Positions 52,953 through 61,946 of a stretch of 64,000 nt of DNA are shown here, in pieces. This DNA is from Burkholderiaceae bacterium. Its GTDB lineage: Bacteria; Pseudomonadota; Gammaproteobacteria; Burkholderiales; Burkholderiaceae_C. Within the stretch, counting starts at the first letter, position 1; every line of letters starts with the position of its first letter. The position numbers were made by a program, and so were the translations under genes. The notes beneath the pieces were generated by a model. That model was not told the DNA's origin. It worked only from the letters and a program-made list of their open reading frames with translations, and ran no database searches. The stretch lies in the NCBI GenBank assembly GCA_024710165.1, contig JANJVG010000024.1:1-64000 (forward strand), written 5' to 3'.

Positions 52953-54731
52953 ATGAGCAAGGACGAAACCACCACCGGCGGCGGACTTCTGTCCAAAGTG
53001 GTGCGTTTTGTGCGCAATCCTACGGTCAACTGGAACGAGCTCGACGCTCTTGCAGAGGACAAGGAAAGCCAGTACAGCAAGCAGATGCTCAAGGAGATGA
53101 TCGAGCGCAAGCGCCGCAACGACTTCGTGCGGCGGCGGGAGTTCGATCAGCTGCGCAAGCTGCGCCAGCGCGATGCCCTCTCGGGCACGCGCACGGATGA
53201 CCCTGCCGCCCGCCCCTCGTTTTTTCAGAGCAGCCTGACCTCGCCCGACGACCGCGCCGGGACGATCAAGAAGATCGACGAGATCGAAGCGCAGATGTCG
53301 ATGCAGTGGTGGAAGAGCAAGCAGTCAGGCTCGCCCCCCGTGCAGGCCGAGGGCCCGCCGGTGACCGTGGAAGGCTCGCTGGCCGACGCAGCCGCCCCTG
53401 TCCGCAGCGGCCCCGACTCGATGCCGTCCTTTGCCCCTACGGCGCCGCTGTCCTTCCCGGCTTCGTTGTCGCCGCAGGCTGCGGCCGAGCCGCTGTTCGC
53501 CAACGACAGCATGGGCATCGAAGGCTTTGGAAGGGTGTCCTCACGCGTGTTGACGGACGAGGCCCGGGCGCCTGCGGTCGGGACCGCATGGCCGCCAGCG
53601 GCTACGCCGGCCCCTGCCCCCGAACAGGAGGAATTCGTGCACGAACCCGATCTCGAAGAAGCTGCCATCCGCTTTGCCAATGGCGACCATGCCGGTGCCG
53701 AAGCGGGCCTGCTCGATGTACTGGGGCAGCATGCGCACGACGACGACGCGTCGCTGTTCGAGATCTGGATGACGCTGTTCGACCTGTACCGGGCCACGGG
53801 GCAGCAGGACCGTTTTGACACCCTGGCCATCGATTTTGCGGCCCGTTTTTCGCGCTCGGCCCCCCTGTGGTTTTCGCTGCCCGAGCAACTGGGTCTGCAG
53901 ACCGTGGTGCAGGACGCCCCCGCACCCGTCGTGCGCCGCGATTTCACCTGGAACGCCCCGGCGGCGCTGGGCCTGCAGTCCGTGGCCGCCCTGCACGCTT
54001 CGCTGGGTCGCACGGCATCGCCCTGGACGATGACCTGGTCGGGCATCGAGTCGATCGACGATGCAGCCCTCACCGCCCTGGCCAACGAGTTCACGCGCTG
54101 GGCCGACCTGAATGTGCAGATCGTGTTTGTCGGTGCTGACGCCCTGCAGGCCCTGATGGAGGCCCGCACCCTGTCGGGAGACCGCAGCGCCAACCCCGAG
54201 TGGTGGCGGCTGCGCATGGCTGCGCTGCGCTTCATGGGCAAGCCCGACGAGTTTGAAATGGTGGCGCTCGATTACTGCGTGACCTACGAGGTCTCGCCCC
54301 CCTCATGGGCGCAGCCGCGCTGCAGCTACAGCGATGGCGCGGCGCCCGAGCCCGCCGCCCCCCCGGCGCCCACGCCCCCCCTGGTGGCCCGCACCCACTG
54401 GGCCGAACCCACCGGGCCGGCGCCCCTGAGCGGCTTCGGTGAAACACAGCCGCCGGCCGTGCAAGGGCTTTCAGGACACATCGAAGTCGATGCAGGCGCC
54501 GTGCTGTCCGCCCTGCGCGAGCACACGCCGGCCCATGAGCCGATCATCGTGCCGTGCGACAAGCTCATCCGCATCGACTTTTCTGCAGCCGGGTCCGTGC
54601 TCAACTGGGCGGCCGTGCAGCAGGCCCAGGGCCGCGAGGTGCGCTTCCAGAACCTGCACCGGCTGGTGGCGGTGTTTTTCAACGTGGTGGGCATCAACGA
54701 ACATGCCTGGGTTGTTCCACGCAAGAACTGA
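52953..54731 (+). CDS. STAS-like domain protein with long disordered region, function unknown
   Basis: 592-aa cytoplasmic protein 36 bases after dksA. An N-terminal basic-acidic helical segment (about 25-75, [20 protein letters not shown]) is followed by a Pro/Ala-rich disordered stretch (about 100-225) and a TPR-like part ([21 protein letters not shown], about 235-290). Two STAS/SpoIIAA-like regions follow: residues about 345-405 with [20 protein letters not shown], and 515-585 with [20 protein letters not shown] and [20 protein letters not shown]. Nothing suggests an enzyme. I recall similar genes in the dksA-hslV region of other betaproteobacteria but cannot name a function. Confidence 0.8.
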   Translation: MSKDETTTGGGLLSKVVRFVRNPTVNWNELDALAEDKESQYSKQMLKEMIERKRRNDFVRRREFDQLRKLRQRDALSGTRTDDPAARPSFFQSSLTSPDDRAGTIKKIDEIEAQMSMQWWKSKQSGSPPVQAEGPPVTVEGSLADAAAPVRSGPDSMPSFAPTAPLSFPASLSPQAAAEPLFANDSMGIEGFGRVSSRVLTDEARAPAVGTAWPPAATPAPAPEQEEFVHEPDLEEAAIRFANGDHAGAEAGLLDVLGQHAHDDDASLFEIWMTLFDLYRATGQQDRFDTLAIDFAARFSRSAPLWFSLPEQLGLQTVVQDAPAPVVRRDFTWNAPAALGLQSVAALHASLGRTASPWTMTWSGIESIDDAALTALANEFTRWADLNVQIVFVGADALQALMEARTLSGDRSANPEWWRLRMAALRFMGKPDEFEMVALDYCVTYEVSPPSWAQPRCSYSDGAAPEPAAPPAPTPPLVARTHWAEPTGPAPLSGFGETQPPAVQGLSGHIEVDAGAVLSALREHTPAHEPIIVPCDKLIRIDFSAAGSVLNWAAVQQAQGREVRFQNLHRLVAVFFNVVGINEHAWVVPRKN

Positions 54732-54787
54732 CCCTGTCCTGCCCGGGTGGCTTGCAAATGGTGCCGCCGCCCCCAAGTGCCGTCGTT

Positions 54788-55351
54788 ATGAATGCATCCA
54801 GCGAATCTCCGGTGTTCCACGGGACCACCATCCTCAGCGTGCGCCGGCAGACGGCGGACGGAATCCAGGTCGCCATCGGCGGCGACGGCCAGGTCACGCT
54901 GGGCAACATCGTCGTCAAGGGCACGGCGCGCAAGGTGCGCAAGCTGCACCATGGCAAGGTGCTGGCGGGCTTTGCCGGTGCCACGGCCGACGCCTTCACG
55001 CTGTTCGAGCGCTTTGAGGCCAAGCTGGACAAGCACCAGGGCCACCTGGTGCGCGCTGCCATCGAGCTGACCAAGGACTGGCGCACCGACCGCGTGCTGC
55101 GCCGCCTGGAAGCCATGCTGGCCGTGGCCGACCACGAGGCCTCGCTCATCATCACCGGCAACGGCGATGTGCTGGAGCCCGAACAGGGCATCGTGGCCAT
55201 TGGTTCGGGGGGCGCCTATGCCCATTCGGCGGCCAAGGCGCTGCTGAACCATACCGAACTGTCGGCCGAGGAGATCGTGCGCAAGTCGCTGGCGATCGCG
55301 GGCGAGCTGTGCATCTACACCAACATGCACCACACCATCGAGACGCTTTGA
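54788..55351 (+). CDS. hslV: ATP-dependent protease subunit HslV
   Basis: Threonine-protease core of the HslVU (ClpQY) complex. It has 187 aa with a 12-residue propeptide ending FHG before the catalytic Thr13 (GTTILSVRR), instead of only Met as in E. coli; self-processing is expected. [20 protein letters not shown] and [20 protein letters not shown] are conserved. Start ATG 54788; ATG 54758 is in frame but longer than usual. It lies 56 bases after the STAS gene and is separated from hslU by 80 bases because of a repeat A copy. Confidence 0.96.
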   Translation: MNASSESPVFHGTTILSVRRQTADGIQVAIGGDGQVTLGNIVVKGTARKVRKLHHGKVLAGFAGATADAFTLFERFEAKLDKHQGHLVRAAIELTKDWRTDRVLRRLEAMLAVADHEASLIITGNGDVLEPEQGIVAIGSGGAYAHSAAKALLNHTELSAEEIVRKSLAIAGELCIYTNMHHTIETL

Positions 55352-55359
55352 ACGGTCTC

Positions 55360-55419
55360 AAATGCTATTGATTTAATAGCTACTAGTGCTTTATTTATAT
55401 GCGCTAGAGGCTGTTTTTA
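55360..55419 (+). repeat. Repeat A copy 10, between hslV and hslU
   Basis: Forward copy: AAATGCTATTGATTTAATAGC, TACTAGTGCTTTATTTATAT, GCGCTAGAGGCTGTTTTT. It breaks the usual near-contact of hslV and hslU and ends 12 bases before the hslU ATG. Confidence 0.9.
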
Positions 55420-55431
55420 TTGGAATTTTCC

Positions 55432-56754
55432 ATGTCGTCCATGACCCCCCAGGAAATCGTTTCCGAACTCGATCGCCACATCGTCGGCCAGGCCGGCGCC
55501 AAGCGGGCCGTGGCCATTGCACTGCGCAACCGCTGGCGCCGTCAGCAGGTGCCCGAGGCGCTGCGCCACGAAATCACGCCTAAGAACATTCTCATGATCG
55601 GCCCCACCGGCGTGGGCAAGACCGAGATCGCGCGGCGCCTGGCACGCCTGGCCGATGCGCCCTTCATCAAGGTCGAGGCCACCAAGTTCACCGAGGTGGG
55701 CTATGTGGGCAAGGACGTGGACGCCATCATCCGCGACCTGGCCGAAATCGCCGTGAAACAGGAGCGCGAGGCCCAGGTGCGCCAAGTGCGTACGCGTGCC
55801 GAAGATGCAGCGGAAGAACGCATCCTGGATGTCCTGATCCCCACCGCCCGCACCCCCGGCGGCGAGCCTCCGGCCGACAGCACGGCACGCCAGGTGTTCC
55901 GCAAAAAGCTGCGCGAGGGCCAGCTCGACGACAAGGAGATCGAGATCGACCTTGCCGAGGCCCGTCCGCAGCTCGAAATCATGGGCCCTGCCGGCATGGA
56001 AGACATGGCCGAGCAGTTGCGCGGGGTGTTCAGCCAGATGGGCCAGGGCAAACGCAAGGCACGCAAGCTGCCGATTGCGGAGGCACGCCGCCTGCTCATC
56101 GAGGAAGAAGCGGGCAAGCTGGTGAACGAGGAAGAGATCAAGCTGCGCGCCATCCAGAACGCCGAGCAGAACGGCATCGTCTTCATCGACGAGATCGACA
56201 AGGTGGCTGCGCGGCAGGAAACCAGCGGCGCCGATGTCTCGCGCCAGGGCGTGCAGCGCGACCTGCTGCCGCTGGTGGAGGGCACCACGGTGTCCACCAA
56301 GTACGGCATGGTCAAGACGGACCACATCCTGTTCATTGCCTCCGGGGCCTTTCATCTGGCCAAACCCAGCGACCTGATTCCCGAGTTGCAGGGGCGTTTT
56401 CCGATCCGGGTGGAGCTGGGCTCGCTCTCGGTGGAAGATTTCGAGGCGATCCTGACGCAAACCCACGCCTCGCTGGTGCGCCAGTACCAGGCCTTGCTGG
56501 CGACCGAGGGGGTCACGCTGGAGTTCACGCCCGAAGGCGTCACGCGCCTGGCGCGCATCGCGTTCGAGGTGAATGAGCGCACCGAGAACATCGGTGCGCG
56601 GCGCCTGTCGACCGTGATGGAGCGCCTGCTCGATGAAGTGAGCTTTGATGCCGCGCACCGCAGCGGCCAGACGGTGACCGTGGACGCCGCCTATGTGGAT
56701 GAGCGCCTGCAGGCCTTGAGCCAGGACGAAGATCTCTCGCGCTTCATTCTTTGA
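55432..56754 (+). CDS. hslU: HslU ATPase (ClpY)
   Basis: AAA+ unfoldase that feeds HslV. It has 440 aa: Walker [10 protein letters not shown] at 57-65, the long I-domain (about 105-235, rich in Glu/Arg), Walker [11 protein letters not shown], sensor phrase [20 protein letters not shown] and C-terminal SRFIL, the tail that inserts into HslV and is intact here. The ATG at 55432 has only a weak GGA site, since the repeat displaced the normal leader; ATG 55441 is an alternative. A terminator follows. Confidence 0.96.
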   Translation: MSSMTPQEIVSELDRHIVGQAGAKRAVAIALRNRWRRQQVPEALRHEITPKNILMIGPTGVGKTEIARRLARLADAPFIKVEATKFTEVGYVGKDVDAIIRDLAEIAVKQEREAQVRQVRTRAEDAAEERILDVLIPTARTPGGEPPADSTARQVFRKKLREGQLDDKEIEIDLAEARPQLEIMGPAGMEDMAEQLRGVFSQMGQGKRKARKLPIAEARRLLIEEEAGKLVNEEEIKLRAIQNAEQNGIVFIDEIDKVAARQETSGADVSRQGVQRDLLPLVEGTTVSTKYGMVKTDHILFIASGAFHLAKPSDLIPELQGRFPIRVELGSLSVEDFEAILTQTHASLVRQYQALLATEGVTLEFTPEGVTRLARIAFEVNERTENIGARRLSTVMERLLDEVSFDAAHRSGQTVTVDAAYVDERLQALSQDEDLSRFIL

Positions 56755-56776
56755 GGCAGACAGTCTTTGGTCCGCA

Positions 56777-56801
56777 CCCCGCCACCGGCGGGGATTTTTT
56801 T
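56777..56801 (+). terminator. Rho-independent terminator after hslVU
   Basis: Stem CCCCGCC / GGCGGGG with a 3-base loop and seven T. It separates hslU from the cell-division cluster. Confidence 0.9.
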
Positions 56802-56936
56802 GCGTGCAACGATCCCTCAGGTGTTACTTTCACAGGGGTTGCTAACTGCTTTCCCTGTAACGATTTTTGCCCTTTCCCGGATGCAATGTCGCGGCTAAGT
56901 CCTTGATTTCATTGCAAGTAGATGTTGCAAGCGCCC

Positions 56937-56964
56937 TTGTAGGCCAGGTTTTTCCTGCTACAGT
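56937..56964 (+). promoter_or_regulatory. Promoter of the dcw cluster
   Basis: TTGTAG, 16 bases, TACAGT. The -10 box overlaps the first MraZ repeat, as expected for autorepression. Upstream 56820-56860 is AT-rich with an ACAGGG/CCCTGT hairpin of unknown role. Confidence 0.6.
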
Positions 56965-57000
56965 GCAAAAAAGTGCACTTTAGTGGTGAAAAGTGCCATT
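56961..57000 (+). promoter_or_regulatory. MraZ box: four direct repeats with 10-bp period
   Basis: AGTGC, AGTGC, AGTGG and AGTGC begin at 56962, 56972, 56982 and 56992. MraZ is known to bind tandem short repeats spaced by one helix turn upstream of its own gene, so this is the operator of the cluster. Confidence 0.85.
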
Positions 57001-57053
57001 TCCACCGGTTTGTCGTGACCGGGCGGGTCGATCGAACAACAAGGGGTTGGGCT

Positions 57054-57482
57054 GTGTTTCAAGGGGCTTCTTCGCTCAGTCTGGATGCGAAGGGTCGGCT
57101 TTCCGTGCCGACCCGGCACCGTGACGCCCTGAGCGCGCAAGCCGCCGGCCAGCTCACCATCACCCGCCACCCGCACGGCTGCCTGATGGTCTTTCCGCGC
57201 CCCGAGTGGGAGTTGTTTCGCGAGCGCATCGCCCAGCTGCCCATGTCGGCCCAGGGCTGGAAGCGCATCTTCATGGGCTACGCCATGGATGTGGAAATGG
57301 ACGCCACGGGCCGTGTGCTGGTGTCACCCGAGCTGCGCGAAGCCGCCGGCCTGACCAGGGACGCCATCCTGCTGGGTATGGGCAACCACCTGGAGCTGTG
57401 GGACAAGGCTGCCTACGAGGCCCAGGAAGCGGCTGCCCTGCAGGGCGCCATGCCCGATGCATTCAACGATTTTTCCTTCTGA
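57054..57482 (+). CDS. mraZ: Transcriptional regulator MraZ
   Basis: 142-aa DNA-binding protein made of two SpoVT-AbrB-like halves: [18 protein letters not shown] (about 9-26) and [19 protein letters not shown] (about 83-101). It represses or tunes its own dcw cluster. The start is GTG 57054 with AAGGGG at eight bases, giving the family N-terminus [10 protein letters not shown]; an upstream ATG would add 27 residues and overlap the operator, so I reject it. The rsmH gene follows after nine bases. Confidence 0.95.
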   Translation: MFQGASSLSLDAKGRLSVPTRHRDALSAQAAGQLTITRHPHGCLMVFPRPEWELFRERIAQLPMSAQGWKRIFMGYAMDVEMDATGRVLVSPELREAAGLTRDAILLGMGNHLELWDKAAYEAQEAAALQGAMPDAFNDFSF

Positions 57483-57491
57483 AGGGTGCGT

Positions 57492-58421
57492 GTGACTCCA
57501 ACCAGCCCACACACCACCGTGCTGCTCGATGAGGCCGTGGATGCGCTCCTGGCGGGCGCGGGAGAGGCTCCGTCGGGCACCTGGATCGACGGCACGTTCG
57601 GCCGGGGAGGGCATGCAAGGCGCATCCTCTCACGGCTGTCGCCGCAGGGGCGCCTGCTGGCGTTCGACAAGGACCCCGAGGCGATTCACGAAGCAGCGCG
57701 CATCCCGGATGCGCGTTTTTCCATTCGGCACGAAGGGTTTCGGCACATCGCCGACCTGCCGGCAGGCAGTGCCGCCGGTGTGCTGATGGATCTGGGTGTG
57801 AGTTCGCCGCAGATCGACTCGCCGGAGCGGGGATTCAGTTTTCGTTTTGACGGTCCGCTGGACATGCGCATGGACACCACGCGCGGCCAGAGCGTGGCCG
57901 AGTGGCTGGCAGACGCCGAAGTGGGGCAGATTGCGGAGGTGATACGTGAATACGGGGAAGAACGGTTTGCTGGCCCCATTGCAAAGGCGATTGTTGCTCG
58001 GCGGCAGGAAAGGGGTCCTCTCGCGACCACTGCCGAGCTGGCCGAGCTCGTGGCTGGCGCGGTCAAGACCCGCGAGGCCGGCCAGAACCCTGCCACGCGC
58101 ACATTTCAGGCTTTTCGGATTTTCATCAACGCCGAACTTGAAGAGCTGCGACAGGCGCTAGAGGCCAGCCTGGCGGTGCTGCAGCCGGGTGGAAGGCTGG
58201 TGGTGATCAGCTTTCACTCGCTGGAAGACCGCATCGTCAAGCAGTTCATTGCACAGCACTCCAAGGAAGTGTTCGACCGCCGCGCGCCCTTTGCCGTGCC
58301 GCAGCCCATGCGGCTCAAGGCGCTCGATCGCATCAAGCCCGGTGCAGCCGAAGTGGCGGCCAACCCGCGTGCGCGCAGTGCCGTCATGCGCGTGGCCGAG
58401 CGCACCGAGGTTCCGGCATGA
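57492..58421 (+). CDS. rsmH: 16S rRNA m4C1402 methyltransferase RsmH (MraW)
   Basis: SAM enzyme that methylates N4 of C1402 in 16S rRNA. It has 309 aa from GTG 57492 (GTG 57486 is the alternative; AAGG lies 6-7 bases before 57492). [15 protein letters not shown] opens, then SAM site [33 protein letters not shown]-type text, [20 protein letters not shown] and [15 protein letters not shown]. All are classical RsmH motifs. The 3' end overlaps ftsL by four bases (ATGA). Confidence 0.96.
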   Translation: MTPTSPHTTVLLDEAVDALLAGAGEAPSGTWIDGTFGRGGHARRILSRLSPQGRLLAFDKDPEAIHEAARIPDARFSIRHEGFRHIADLPAGSAAGVLMDLGVSSPQIDSPERGFSFRFDGPLDMRMDTTRGQSVAEWLADAEVGQIAEVIREYGEERFAGPIAKAIVARRQERGPLATTAELAELVAGAVKTREAGQNPATRTFQAFRIFINAELEELRQALEASLAVLQPGGRLVVISFHSLEDRIVKQFIAQHSKEVFDRRAPFAVPQPMRLKALDRIKPGAAEVAANPRARSAVMRVAERTEVPA

Positions 58422-58714
58422 CCCGTCTGAGTGTCGCTCTGCTGCTGGCAGTGATTGCCAGCGCGCTGTACCTGGTGCACACGCAGTATGCGTCGCGCCA
58501 GCTCTACACCGAGCTGGACCGCGCGATCGCTGAAGCACGGCGTCTGGAGACCGAGCGACAGCGCCTGGAGGTGGAGAAACGCGCGCAGGCCACACCGCTG
58601 CGGGTGGAGCAGCTGGCGCGGGCCCGGCTGCACATGCGCACGGCCACCCCCGCCATCACGCACTATGTGGTGGACCCGCTGGCGGGGCCTGCCCCCGTGG
58701 AGGCCCGGCCATGA
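58418..58714 (+). CDS. ftsL: Cell-division protein FtsL
   Basis: 98-aa bitopic division protein of the FtsQLB complex. A short cytoplasmic start, one membrane span (about residues 3-21), then a periplasmic coiled coil rich in Glu/Arg/Leu (about 25-60) and a short tail. The sequence is only recognisable by layout and position, as usual for FtsL. Its start overlaps rsmH and its stop overlaps ftsI, both by ATGA. Confidence 0.92.
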   Translation: MTRLSVALLLAVIASALYLVHTQYASRQLYTELDRAIAEARRLETERQRLEVEKRAQATPLRVEQLARARLHMRTATPAITHYVVDPLAGPAPVEARP

Positions 58715-60453
58715 GTCGCAGCGTGCTCTATGCCCACAGCCCCTTGCTGGCGAGCAAGACGCCGGTCTGGCGCAGCAAGTTCATCGTGGCGATGATTGCG
58801 CTGGGCTTTGTCGGTCTGGGTGCGCGGGCCGCGTATGTGCAGGTGGTGGGCAATGATTTCTACCAGCGCCAGGGCGAGGTGCGTTTTGCGCGCACGCTCG
58901 AGTTACCTGCCAATCGCGGCAAGATCCTCGACCGCAACGGGCTGATCCTGGCCTCCAGCGTTCCGGCGGCCAGCATCTGGGCCATTCCCGAGGATGTGGA
59001 GCAGGACCAGCCAGAGGTGCGCGCCAAGCTCAAGACCTTGGCGCGCCTGATGGATATGCCCCAGGCAGAGCTGCTGGCCAAGCTGGCCGATGAAGACAAG
59101 ACCTTCGTCTGGATCAAGCGCCAGCTCGACTGGGACGTGGGCCAGAAAATCGCCGAGCTCGGCATCAAGGGCATCTACCAGCGCAAGGAATACAAGCGCC
59201 AGTACCCCGAGGGCGAGGCTGCTGCGCACGTGGTGGGTTTCACCAACGTGGAAGACAAGGGCCAGGAAGGCATGGAACTGGCCTTCAATGACCTGCTGGC
59301 GGGCAAGCCGGGCTCGCGCCGCGTCATCAAGGACCGCCTGGGCCGGGTGGTCGAAGGCGTGGGCGAGGTGATCCCGCCGGTGGACGGGCGCGACATGCAG
59401 TTGTCCATCGACAGCAAGGTGCAGTTCTTTGCCTACCAGAAGCTGCGTGACCAGGTGCACGCGCACAAGGCCAAGGCCGGCAGCGTGGTGGTGCTCGACG
59501 CGATCACGGGCGAGGTGCTGGCGCTGGCCAATTACCCGAGCTATTCGCCCGGCAAGCGGCAGAACCTCACGGGCGAGCAGCTGCGCAACCGGGCCATCAC
59601 CGACACCTTCGAGCCGGGTTCGACCATGAAGCCCTTCACCGTCGGCCTGGCGCTTGAAAGCGGGCGGGTGCGGCCCGACACCCTGATCGACACCACCCCG
59701 GGGCGCCTCACCATCACCGGCTCCACCATTTCCGACACACACAGCTACGGCGTGCTCACGGTGGAGGGGGTGATCCAGAAATCGAGCAACGTGGGCACCA
59801 CCAAACTGGCGCTGCAGATGCCCGCACGCGAGATGTGGGAGACCTTTTCGGCCGCCGGTTTCGGGCAGAAGCCGCAGATCGGCTTTCCGGGTGCCGTCAG
59901 CGGTCGCCTGCGCCCCTACAAGACCTGGCGCCCGATCGAGCAGGCCACCATGTCCTATGGTTACGGCCTCTCGGCCAGCCTGTTCCAGATGGCGCGTTCG
60001 TACACCGTGTTTGCGCACAACGGCCAGATCATCCCTGCCACCATGCTCAAGACCAGCGAGCCCGCGGTGGGCGTGCCGGTGTTCTCGCCGCGCACGGCCG
60101 ACCAGGTGCGCAAGATGCTGAAGATGGCGGCCGGCCCGGGCGGCACCGGCCAGCGGGCGCAAACGCAGGGTTACTCGGTGGGTGGCAAGTCGGGCACCGC
60201 GCGCAAGCAGGTGGGCAAGAGCTATGCGGCCGGCAAATACCGCTCGTGGTTCACCGGCATGGCGCCCATCGACAAGCCGCGCATCATCGTCGCCGTGATG
60301 ATTGACGAGCCCACCCAGGGCGGCGTGTACGGGGGCCTGGTGGCTGCGCCGGTGTTCAGCGAGGTGGTGCAGCAGACGCTGCGCATGATGGGCGAGCAGC
60401 CCGACATGGATGTCAAGCCCCAGATCGTGGCTGAAGTGGAGGAATCCCTGTGA
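58711..60453 (+). CDS. ftsI: Septal peptidoglycan transpeptidase FtsI (PBP3)
   Basis: 580-aa class B penicillin-binding protein that cross-links septal peptidoglycan. One membrane span (about 23-43), a pedestal domain with GKILDRNGLILASS, then the transpeptidase: nucleophile Ser304 in GSTMKPF, SSN at 358-360 in QKSSNVGTTK, and KSGT at 493-496. All are intact. The stop overlaps murE as TGATG. Confidence 0.96.
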   Translation: MSRSVLYAHSPLLASKTPVWRSKFIVAMIALGFVGLGARAAYVQVVGNDFYQRQGEVRFARTLELPANRGKILDRNGLILASSVPAASIWAIPEDVEQDQPEVRAKLKTLARLMDMPQAELLAKLADEDKTFVWIKRQLDWDVGQKIAELGIKGIYQRKEYKRQYPEGEAAAHVVGFTNVEDKGQEGMELAFNDLLAGKPGSRRVIKDRLGRVVEGVGEVIPPVDGRDMQLSIDSKVQFFAYQKLRDQVHAHKAKAGSVVVLDAITGEVLALANYPSYSPGKRQNLTGEQLRNRAITDTFEPGSTMKPFTVGLALESGRVRPDTLIDTTPGRLTITGSTISDTHSYGVLTVEGVIQKSSNVGTTKLALQMPAREMWETFSAAGFGQKPQIGFPGAVSGRLRPYKTWRPIEQATMSYGYGLSASLFQMARSYTVFAHNGQIIPATMLKTSEPAVGVPVFSPRTADQVRKMLKMAAGPGGTGQRAQTQGYSVGGKSGTARKQVGKSYAAGKYRSWFTGMAPIDKPRIIVAVMIDEPTQGGVYGGLVAAPVFSEVVQQTLRMMGEQPDMDVKPQIVAEVEESL

Positions 60454-61946
60454 TGCACCCTGTGGCCAACGCTTCGGCAGCCGTGCAGTGGCTGCGCACG
60501 CGCGTCACCGGCACGCTGCAGACTGACAGCCGCCGGGTGGAGCCGGGTGACGGCTTCATCGCCTGGCCCGGCGCGGTCACCGATGGCCGTGCCCATGTGC
60601 GCGATGCCCTGGTGCGCGGTGCGGCCGCCTGCCTGGTCGAGCAGGAAGGCGTGGCGCCTTTTGCATTTGCGGGCGACGACATCGCGGCGCTGCCCGGCCT
60701 CAAGGCCGCCACGGGCCTGATCGCTGCCGAATGGTTTGGTGCACCGACCGAGGCGCTGAAGGTGCTCGCCGTCACCGGCACCAATGGCAAGACCAGCACC
60801 GCCTGGTGGTTGGCACATGCGCTATTAAATTTGGAGCAATCAGCGCTTTCCCCGTGTGCGCTGGCGGGTACTTTGGGCCTTGGAATGTTGGGAGCGCTCG
60901 AAGCTACCGGCATGACCACACCCGACCCGGTGCGGCTGCAGCGCGCCTTCCGCCAGTTCACCGATGCGGGCGTGCGCAGCTGCGCCATCGAGGCCTCGTC
61001 CATCGGCTTGGCCGAGCACCGGCTCGCGGGCACGCACATCCGCGTGGCGCTGTTCACCAACTTCACGCAGGACCACCTGGACTACCACGCCAGCATGGAT
61101 GCCTACTGGCAGGCCAAGACCGCGTTGTTCGACTGGCCGGGCCTGCAGGCCGCCGTGGTCAACACCGACGACCCACGCGGCGCCGAACTGCACCCGTCGT
61201 TGGCGGGCCGTGGGCTGGACCTGTGGAGTGTTTCGATGCGGCACGACGCGCGCCTGCGCGCCACGGACCTGGGCTGGGGCGAAGGCGGCCTGCGCTTCAC
61301 CGTGGTGGAAGGCGCGCAGCAGCAGGTGCTGCAGACGGCCATGATCGGCGACTACAACGTCTCCAACCTGCTGGGCGTGATCGCAGGGCTGCGCGCCCTG
61401 GGCGTGCCGCTGCGGGACGCCGTGCAGGCCTGTGCGCAACTGGCGCCCGTGCCCGGCCGCATGGAGCGGCTGGTGGCGCCGGGCCAGCCGCTGGTGGCCG
61501 TGGACTATGCCCACACGCCCGACGCGCTCGACAAGGCCCTGCAGGCGCTGGCGCCGCTGGCGCGGGAGCGCGGCGGCCAGCTCTGGTGCGTGTTCGGCTG
61601 CGGCGGCGACCGTGACGCTGGCAAGCGTCCGCTCATGGGCGCCAGCGCCCAGCGCCATGCCGACTGGGTGGTGGTGACCAGTGACAACCCGCGCAGCGAA
61701 GACCCGGCGCACATCATCCACCAGATCCTGCTGGGCACCATTGCCGGTGAGACCGTGTGCGCCGAGCCCGACCGCGCGGCGGCCATCGCGCTGGCGCTGC
61801 AGGAGGCCGACGCGCGGGACGTGGTGCTGATCGCCGGCAAGGGCCACGAGGACACCCAGGAAACCGCTGGCGTGCGCCGGCCGTTTTCCGACCTGGCGCA
61901 GGCGCGCGAGGCGCTGCGGCGCCGGGGGGCCAGCACATGGCAATGA
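60453..61946 (+). CDS. murE: UDP-MurNAc-tripeptide ligase MurE
   Basis: Adds meso-diaminopimelate to UDP-MurNAc-L-Ala-D-Glu. It has 497 aa; the P-loop VTGTNGKTSTAWW lies near 106-118, TTPDPVRLQ and EASSIGLAEHRL follow, and DNPRSEDP near 409 is the meso-Dap specificity motif. GCGGDRDAGKRPLMG is also conserved. Residues about 122-143 (LNLEQSALSPCALAG) look like an insert encoded by a degenerate repeat A copy. I use ATG 60453 (TGATG overlap); GTG 60450 is also possible. Confidence 0.95.
   Translation: MHPVANASAAVQWLRTRVTGTLQTDSRRVEPGDGFIAWPGAVTDGRAHVRDALVRGAAACLVEQEGVAPFAFAGDDIAALPGLKAATGLIAAEWFGAPTEALKVLAVTGTNGKTSTAWWLAHALLNLEQSALSPCALAGTLGLGMLGALEATGMTTPDPVRLQRAFRQFTDAGVRSCAIEASSIGLAEHRLAGTHIRVALFTNFTQDHLDYHASMDAYWQAKTALFDWPGLQAAVVNTDDPRGAELHPSLAGRGLDLWSVSMRHDARLRATDLGWGEGGLRFTVVEGAQQQVLQTAMIGDYNVSNLLGVIAGLRALGVPLRDAVQACAQLAPVPGRMERLVAPGQPLVAVDYAHTPDALDKALQALAPLARERGGQLWCVFGCGGDRDAGKRPLMGASAQRHADWVVVTSDNPRSEDPAHIIHQILLGTIAGETVCAEPDRAAAIALALQEADARDVVLIAGKGHEDTQETAGVRRPFSDLAQAREALRRRGASTWQ
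60817..60882 (+). repeat. Possible repeat A copy 11 inside murE (degenerate)
   Basis: GCTATTAAATTTGGAGCAATC, AGCGCTTTCCCCG, TGCGCTGGCGGGTACTTTGG resembles the consensus with mutated arms, and it is AT-rich for its setting. Could be chance. Confidence 0.5.

Noticed and set aside
58150-58172. GGCGCTAGAGGCC in rsmH resembles the 3' part of repeat A.
   Set aside because: It encodes a conserved RsmH segment ([17 protein letters not shown]) present in distant homologues; no AT-rich hairpins around it, so it is chance.
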